Of a stretch of DNA of 64,000 nt, positions 58,372 through 64,000 are shown piece by piece (position 1 is the stretch's first letter; each line of letters starts with the position of its first letter). Both the position numbers and the translations under genes were made by a program. The stretch spans positions 124,001-188,000 of the forward strand of contig JAPCYS010003698.1 of assembly GCA_028641055.1 (NCBI GenBank). Direction: 5' to 3'. This stretch comes from Alopecurus myosuroides. Taxonomy: Eukaryota > Streptophyta > Magnoliopsida > Poales > Poaceae. The notes under the pieces are model-generated. The model had not been told where the DNA came from. It worked only from the letters and a program-made list of their open reading frames with translations, and ran no database searches.

Positions 58372-59738
58372 TTGGTTTCACTAAACATATCACTTATGCT
58401 CTTGTTGGATATAGAGAAGAAATGCTCAAACTTGAAATCTTTATTCGGACGTGATGGTTTGACTAGTCTCTTCATTAAGCACTATTGGGGTATTGTGAAG
58501 GGTGGTTTTCTAAGGTTATGCAATGATTTTCATAGTGCAAAGGTTTGTTTGGAGACTATAAATGGATCTTTTATTGCATTGATTCATAAATCTTTGTCTT
58601 CTGAAACTATGAATGATTTTAGGACAATTTCTTTGACCAACTCATGCCTCAAGTGTATTACTAAGATTTTGGCCAATAGATTTCAGGCTAAGATTTTCAA
58701 GTATTCATGCAAATCAATATCGCTTTATTAAGTCCATAACAATTCAAGATTACTTGGCTTGGATTTTTGAGTACTTCTTTCAATGTAAACAATCCAAGCA
58801 GAAAGTTGTGGTTTTCAAGATTGATTTTGAGAAGGCCTTTGGTACCATTAAGCATAGTGCCATTCTTAAGATCGTGAGACTCAAGGGTTTCCCTCCTTTG
58901 GTCATTGATTGGGTCAAATAAATTCTCTCTTCTGGTACATCCTTTGTTCTGTTGAATGGTGTTCGTGGCAATGTGACCCTTTGTCCCTAATCCTCTATGT
59001 TGAAGAGTATTGTTAACTTGGCATTAAGGGATGGAAAATTTTGTTTACCCATTTCCATTGGAGGTGATTATCCTATAGTGCAATATGATGATCATACACT
59101 TGTTGTGCTGCCTACTGATCATGATCAAGTGCTTGTTTTCAAGGACTTGTTGGATCTTTATGCAGATAACTGGCCTAAAAGTTAATTACCATAAGCCTTC
59201 TATGATTGCCATCAATATTTCTCAATAGGAGGCCAATGATTTGGCGCTTGTTCTGGAATGTAATGTGGCATCAATGCATTTCACTTATGTTGACCTGCCT
59301 ATGGGTACTACTAAACCTTCGATCAAAGACTTTGCACTTATTATTGACAGGGTTGAGAGGAGATTATCGGCCATTGTGTCATTCCTATCTTATGGGGATA
59401 GTTTGATTTTGGTTTGTCTTGTTCTATCTTCATTGCCTACATACTATATGTGTACCCTAGTAATCCCTAAAGGTGTCATTGAGGTTATGGACAAGGCCAG
59501 AAGGAGATGTCTTTGGAAGGAAGACAACAATAAGAAAGAATTAATTCTTTGGCTGTTTGGGATATGATTTGTAAGCCAAAGAGGAAAGGTGGCCTAGGAG
59601 TGCTTAATTTGCATATGCAAAACATGGCTCTCTCGTTGAAATTCTTGGATACATTCTATAATTCAGCTGATGTTCCTTGGGTGGTCAGGAATGCCTATTA
59701 TTTTGAAATTGTTCCCCATGCTGTAACTTTATGTGGCT
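58372..59738 (+). pseudogene. LINE reverse transcriptase remnant
   Basis: Fragments in order: GRDGLTSLFIKHYWGIVKGG (58450), SFIALIHKS, MNDFRTISLTNSCLKCITKI, a frameshift, VVFKIDFEKAFGTIKHSAIL (motif A, Asp present), GVRGNVTLCP, then YDDHTLVVLP (motif C, 59085; YDDH for YADD), and LAVWDMICKPKRKGGLGVLN with NPHMQN-like NLHMQNMALSLKF. It ends at PHAVTLCGS (about 59738), where CACTA-derived DNA begins. Many stops. A different LINE from the 57486-57840 piece or a rearranged copy, as the RT lies after the C-terminal domain. Confidence 0.8.
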
Positions 59739-60380
59739 CAAAATACATAATGGAAAATATTATATGAATGTCATATTTGAATTTTTCTCATTTTTCTAAT
59801 TGATTTAGACATAATATTTGTCAAATTTGATTTACGGATTTATAGATATGAATTATTCAATATTAAATAGAAAAGACAAAAATATTAATTATTATTTGAA
59901 TTCAGTATTATTGTTAGTTATTATTTTTACTTAAATAATTGTTTGGATTCACAAAATAAAGGAGTGTGACATGATGGTCCAAGGGTTAACATGATTGATT
60001 GGATAATATTGTCAACTAAGAAGTTTAACGTGCTGGGTGTAGCAATCTTGGGATGGGTGATCGATCGAGAAGTTTTAGTAGAAACGAGTAATTTAGATTA
60101 AAATTAAAAATATTTAGAGATAAAAATAAATGTGTCTATAGTGTGATTAAGTGGTTAAACAAGTGAAATAAAAAATTGTGGTTAAACAAATGAAATAAAA
60201 AAATTGCTGAAAAAAATATGAAGAATTTTTTTTTAAAAAAATCGGCCTACCTATATGCCGACGGCAGCTATCGGTGTAGCACAGTTTACGCCGATGGTTT
60301 TTCTACGCCGAAGGCAGCGGGGCTATGCCGACATGGCAAAACGCCGACGGGATTCCTATATTCCCCGACGGTAAGGGGGC
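59739..60380 (+). mobile_element. CACTA remnant with 5S-like block and GCCGACGG repeats
   Basis: 59745-60230 aligns with 45790-46310 of the other CACTA (shared AAAATATTATATG, GATTTATGGATTTGTAGATA-like, TTTGGATTCACAAAATAAA, AACATGATTGA). It is followed by TATGCCGACGGCAGC-type repeats at 60240-60372, not the TAGTCCCGG type of that copy. No clear terminus is left. Truncated on the left by the LINE junction. Confidence 0.6.
60014..60076 (+). other. 5S rRNA-like segment in CACTA remnant, third copy
   Basis: AACTAAGAAGTTTAACGTGC, then TGGGTGTAGCAATCTTGGGA, then TGGGTGATCGATCGAGAAGT, aligns with 5S rRNA about 43-105 and with the copies at 8353 and 46097. The C-box core GGATGGGTGA is exact. About 300 bases before the end of the terminal repeats. 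Confidence 0.65.
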
Positions 60381-60409
60381 AGTCGACATTTTGTGCTGTT
60401 CCCATAATG

Positions 60410-60597
60410 GGATAATGTTTTGTGATTATGGATCTTCGTTGGCACTGGCTAGCTGCGAATCTTCAGCTTTTGGGGTTTATAATTACCAAGAGACAGCTCT
60501 GGTGGGGAGTCCCAATAAACAGGGTGGGCAACACGCATCTCTAAGGCTAAGAACGTGCGATGCACATGCTAGTAGGGTTAAAATTATTGATATATTT
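60410..60597 (+). promoter_or_regulatory. Duplicated NLR upstream block
   Basis: Similar to 34335-34520 before NLR copy 1: TGTTTTGTGATTATGGATCT, ACAGCTCTG, then GGGCAACACGCATCTCTAAG and GATGCAC. Here it is separated from the gene by a retroposed insertion (60611-61724). Confidence 0.65.
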
Positions 60598-60610
60598 TAG
60601 GGTTTAGACT

Positions 60611-61724
60611 TTTTTTTTGAACCAGGAGCGCCCCCGAGGGGGCTAGAAGCCACATGTTAATATCCGGAGGGTGTACAAGGAAATTACAAGGGACCCCAAG
60701 AAATACATAATCATACATAGGTCCCTCGCATAAGGTAGAAGGACTAAAAAGAAAGAAACAGGAACGCAATCGAGTCCTTCTCTTCCCCCTCCGACGAGCC
60801 GAGAAGAAAGAATCCGCCTGCCGTCGCCAACCATCGTCGCGGGGACTGTACCACTTGCAACCATGGCAGCTCGCTCCTCAGCAACCGCGGAGTCCGTAGA
60901 GGGCCTCTCAATGGAGGTTGAAGGATGGCTGGAGCTCACCAGCCGATTTTCATGGCCACACCTGGCCGCATGTTTGCTCGAGCAGTAGAAAGCTTCAACA
61001 CTCCATGACTGCTCGATGAACTCACCAGGAGGCTCCGCCGCGCTTCTCTCTTCGACCACCACGGCCGCAGACGAGGTGCAAAGCTTCGAGTCCCCAGCCA
61101 GAAATCGAGCAGCTCGTCGCCATCCCCACACAGAAATACGCCCGCCATCAGAACTCCGATGCCTGCCACGGATCATCAGAGGAGGCAGAAAGAGGATACA
61201 GGGGCGACGACGAATCCAAACTTCGGCTTTATGCAAGGAGAAGCTTGATATCAGACGGCACGGTACTTTCTTCTCCATCCACTGGAGCTCTGCACCGAGC
61301 CGCAACAACAAGCAGAGGCAGATCGCGCCGGCAAAGATCCACCCTATCCTCCTCCTCGAGCTTATTAAATGGGGAGCCCAAAGTAATCCCTGCAGCATGC
61401 GATGGAAAATCCATCTCGCTCCACAGATTCCGTTGAGAGAGTCAGCAGCACCGCTCGGAGGCGTCGTCGACCACACACCCCTCGGCATCACGCCGGCAAC
61501 CGGTAAAAAACCGACAGCAAAGAAACCTAAACTACTACTACTCTGTACAGAGCCACGAGCTTCACCTCCTTCGCATCTTCGGCCAGCCTCGCCGGCGAAG
61601 AAGCTCCGGGAGCGGCCCGGGCGACGCGAGCACCGCTCTTCGACTCTCAAAGCGGCGGGGTGGATAAGGCTCAGTCCTTGGGTGCCGCCGTTTCGGGAGA
61701 GAGAGATCGCGTGCTTCGTGACCG
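60611..61724 (-). mobile_element. Retroposed sequence with poly(A) and 13-bp target duplication
   Basis: TAGGGTTTAGACT stands at 60598-60610 and again at 61725-61737. The insert begins on the plus strand with T x9 (the poly(A) of a minus-strand RNA), then GAACCAGGAGCGCCCCCGAG. Target duplication plus A tail are the marks of LINE-driven retroposition. On the minus strand one frame is open from the 5' end to 60643 (about 360 codons, including AVVVEERSAAEPPGEFIEQS), but I recognise no domain and composition is Ser/Arg-rich. It may be a 5'-truncated LINE, a SINE-like unit or a processed transcript. It splits the upstream region of NLR copy 2. Confidence 0.75.
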
Positions 61725-61737
61725 TAGGGTTTAGACT

Positions 61738-62158
61738 CGCCCAACTAGTAACTACTAGTGCACAAGGAAGGTGCGAATAATGCAGCCGAGCCATTTGCTA
61801 GCAAAAAAAAAAGTTGCTGCGCATATTAACATATTTGGCCATGGACTGCCTTGTAACGTTACTCCAGCTCAAGGTGACAATCTCGAAGTGGGAGTAGCAA
61901 AACGGAAGAGCTTGCCTTGATTTTTGCGTGGTAGAAATTGCAACAAGCTGTCGGTACACGGTAGACCAAGTTGAGATCGGAGTCTTGGATGCCGCCTCTC
62001 CTATAAACAATGGTGCATTGACTCGAAGCACATCGGCTTGGTTTAGTCTGTGGTCATAAGGCTGTAGTGGGGGAACATCCCATTGAGCTAGCAATACCTC
62101 CCCATCCATCCACACACAACCAGCCAAGCAAACTCCAAGCCGCCGCTCAGGGGGCGCC
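61738..62158 (+). promoter_or_regulatory. Proximal upstream region of NLR copy 2
   Basis: No gene. CTCCTATAAACAA at about 61997 followed by CATTGACTCGAAGCACATCGGC resembles 34232-34320 before copy 1 (CTCCTATAAACAA ... CATTGACACGAAGCAGCAC), so it is a second shared promoter block. The leader before ATG (CAAACTCCAAGCCGCCGCTC) is also shared. Confidence 0.5.
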
Positions 62159-64000
62159 ATGGAGGCAGCTCTAGTGAGCGCAGCGGCAGCCGGCAGGAGC
62201 ATTGAAGCCGGTGCTGGGAAAGCTGGCCGCTCTGCTTGGTGACGAGTACAAGCGTTTCCGTCGGGTGCGCAAGGAGCTAGGGTTCCTCACCCGTGAGCTG
62301 GCCGCCATGGAAGCTTTTCTCCTCAAGAAGTCCATGGAGGAGGATCCTGATGTGCAAGATACGGTCTGGATGGCGGAGGTGCGAGAGTTGTCATATGACA
62401 TTGAGGATAGCCTCGATGACTTTATGGAAAATGCTCGCGACAAATCTGCCAAGCCAAGCGGCTTCATGAAGAAGATCAAGGATTTGCTGGATAAGACAAA
62501 AGATCGTTGTCAGATTGCCAAAGCAATTGAACAGTTGAAGAAACAAGTCAAGGAGGTGTCGGAGAGGCATCAGAGGTACGCGGCTAGTGAGGCCACCTCC
62601 AAGGTCAGCAATATAGCCGTTGACCCCAGAGCTCTTGCTATATTTGAGGATGTATCAAATCTTATCGGAATTGATGGACCCAAGGAAGAGCTTAACCAAT
62701 TGTTTGCTCAAGAGACCAGGGGTGAATTAGGGCAGCAACAACAACGCAAGATGATCTCTATTGTTGGATTTGGAGGACTAGGAAAGACCACTCTTGCTTG
62801 CCAAGTATATAAAGAGTGCAAAGAGAAATTTGATTGTCATGCCATTGTTTCTGTGTCACGAAATCCAAACATGAAGAACGTATTGGAAAACATTCTCAAT
62901 CAGATATCTGGCCAGGTATCTGGTCGAGATTATCCAAGAGATGAAAACATACAACAAATTATCACCCGGATCTCAAATTTCCTAGTAGCCAAAAGGTACT
63001 ATATTTCAGACCTTTTCATACATTTGGTCAATATTTTAAATTTGTAAGTGATATACAACGAAATATTTAGATTACCTCAAGGGATTAAATTTTTTGAAGG
63101 ATGATATAAACAAACTGCCAAAATTATCATAAGGGACATAGCAACTATCATGACCCACTACTACGACACTAAAATCAACTTGATATATATTTCCATATTA
63201 TATCTATGTAAATGCATAATGTTGGTATGAATTTTGTATAAAGTTATTCAAACTTGAGATGATTTTACTCAGGAGAAAAATAGATTGCTACCTTATTTTG
63301 GAAGCATAGGTAGTTAAGAATGTAACATATTTTGCATAGTTGTGTCGCTTTCCTAATTTAAATTACATAGTTTGCATAGTTGTACCGGTTTCCTAATTTA
63401 TATTGTGTGGTCTATCGACAAAAAAATTACATTGGATTTTACAGATATTTTATTGTAGTTGATGATATATGGAATGTGGAAATATGGGAGGCTATTCAGT
63501 TTGCATTCCCCTTGAATGTGTGTGATTGTAGAATAATCACCACTACTCGTGTGAATGAAGTTGCTCAATCATGTCGTTCATCATTCAATGGTCATGTATA
63601 TACAATGAACCCTCTTGGTGTGGTGCACTCAAGGCAATTATTTCATAAAAGATTATTCAAGTCTAGAGAATGTCCGCCCCACCTTGAAGAAGTTTCTAGT
63701 CAGATATTGAAAAAGTGTGCTGGTTTACCCTTGGCAATCATTGCTATATCTGGTTTATTGGCCAATAAGGAAAACAAAAAGGATCAATGGCAACAAGTTG
63801 AAAGTTCAATGGGCCGTGGACTTGAAAGAAATGCTAGCATCAAAGGCATGATAAAGATAATATCACTCAGCTACTTTGACCTTCCTCATCACCTTAAAAC
63901 TTGTCTATTATACTTCAGTATATTTCCAGAAGACTTTGTTGTTAGAAAGGAGATGTTGATAAGGAGATGGATTGCTGAGGGGTTTATTCAGGAAAAATAT
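62159..64000 (+). pseudogene. CC-NB-ARC-LRR resistance protein (NLR copy 2), partial, N-terminal frameshift
   Basis: Close paralogue of copy 1. ATG at 62159 gives MEAALVSAAAAG, then leaves the family frame because of about seven extra bases (GCAGCCG) against copy 1; that frame stops at 62240-62242. The conserved frame resumes at LKPVLGKLAALLGDEY (62205) and stays open to the donor at 62996: DLSYDIEDSLDDF-type ELSYDIEDSLDDF, P-loop GFGGLGKTT, RNBS-A FDCHAIVSVSR. Intron 62996-63444 (AAAAG-GTACTA ... TTTTACAG) keeps phase. Exon 2 from 63445: YFIVVDDIW, RIITTTR, CAGLPLAII, CLLYFSIFPEDF, then the window ends at EGFIQEKY; MHD and LRRs lie outside. An in-frame ATG at 62308 (MEAFLLKKSMEED) could start a shortened protein lacking about 45 residues of the coiled coil. 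Confidence 0.82.

Noticed and set aside
61016..61780. 254-codon plus-strand ORF
   Set aside because: Lies antisense across the retroposed insert and runs over its target duplication, so it cannot be an ancestral gene.
1..64000. tRNA genes, intact host metabolic genes, riboswitches, origins
   Set aside because: Looked for and not seen; the initiator-tRNA-like motif at 14435 is a retrotransposon primer-binding site, not a tRNA gene.

Overview
This window looks like an intergenic-rich piece of a Triticeae grass genome (wheat, goatgrass or barley type). The evidence is CACTA transposons with TTTAGTCCCGG or GCCGTCGGCATA subterminal repeats, Stowaway MITEs with CTCCCTCCGT ends, nested LTR retrotransposons and LINEs, and two monocot-type CC-NB-ARC-LRR (NLR) resistance-gene copies. 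No bacterial, plastid or viral gene set is present. Most open frames are shadows or broken transposon ORFs.

Layout. 1-3.2 kb: the 3' part of a CACTA element with a C48 (Ulp1-like) peptidase pseudogene, then a 1.25-kb non-autonomous CACTA. 3.4-4.3 kb: a minus-strand F-box pseudogene. 4.5-21.9 kb: one LINE split twice, by a 2.55-kb CACTA (6197-8750, 3-bp duplication GTT) and by a 10.9-kb LTR retrotransposon (10847-21782, 5-bp duplication GAGGT). 21.9-33 kb: repeat DNA and a 3' LTR, itself split just before its TATA box by a 7.8-kb CACTA (24889-32667, duplication TAT) with minus-strand transposon genes. 33-34.6 kb: a CACTA remnant, a MITE and the promoter of the first NLR. 34.66-37.58 kb: NLR copy 1. 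38.7-43.7 kb: an LTR element without pol, filled with GTCGA-rich minisatellites. 43.7-46.5 kb: a CACTA fragment. 48.4-52.6 kb: an antisense gag relic, an LTR end and a small DNA-transposon ORF. 52.6-57.5 kb: low-repeat DNA with a possible host-gene 5' end and two Stowaways. 57.5-60.4 kb: two LINE fragments and a CACTA remnant. 60.4-64 kb: duplicated NLR promoter DNA, a retroposed sequence and NLR copy 2, cut by the window edge.

The two NLRs share exon structure, intron position and upstream blocks, so they are a tandem duplication pushed apart by transposons. Each carries a visible lesion: copy 1 lacks one base at the end of exon 1, so the spliced frame breaks, and copy 2 has seven extra bases near its start codon. 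Both may be pseudogenes.

The most unusual signal is in the CACTA elements. Two of them (6197-8750 and 43702-46527) carry an intron-containing DEDD 3'-5' exonuclease (RNase D/WRN-like) gene fragment. These two and a third remnant (59739-60380) carry, about 300-370 bp inside the 3' end, a stretch resembling 5S rRNA over its internal Pol III promoter (A box to C box). The large CACTA also has an ORF joining an RNase H1-type hybrid-binding domain to a C-terminal membrane segment.
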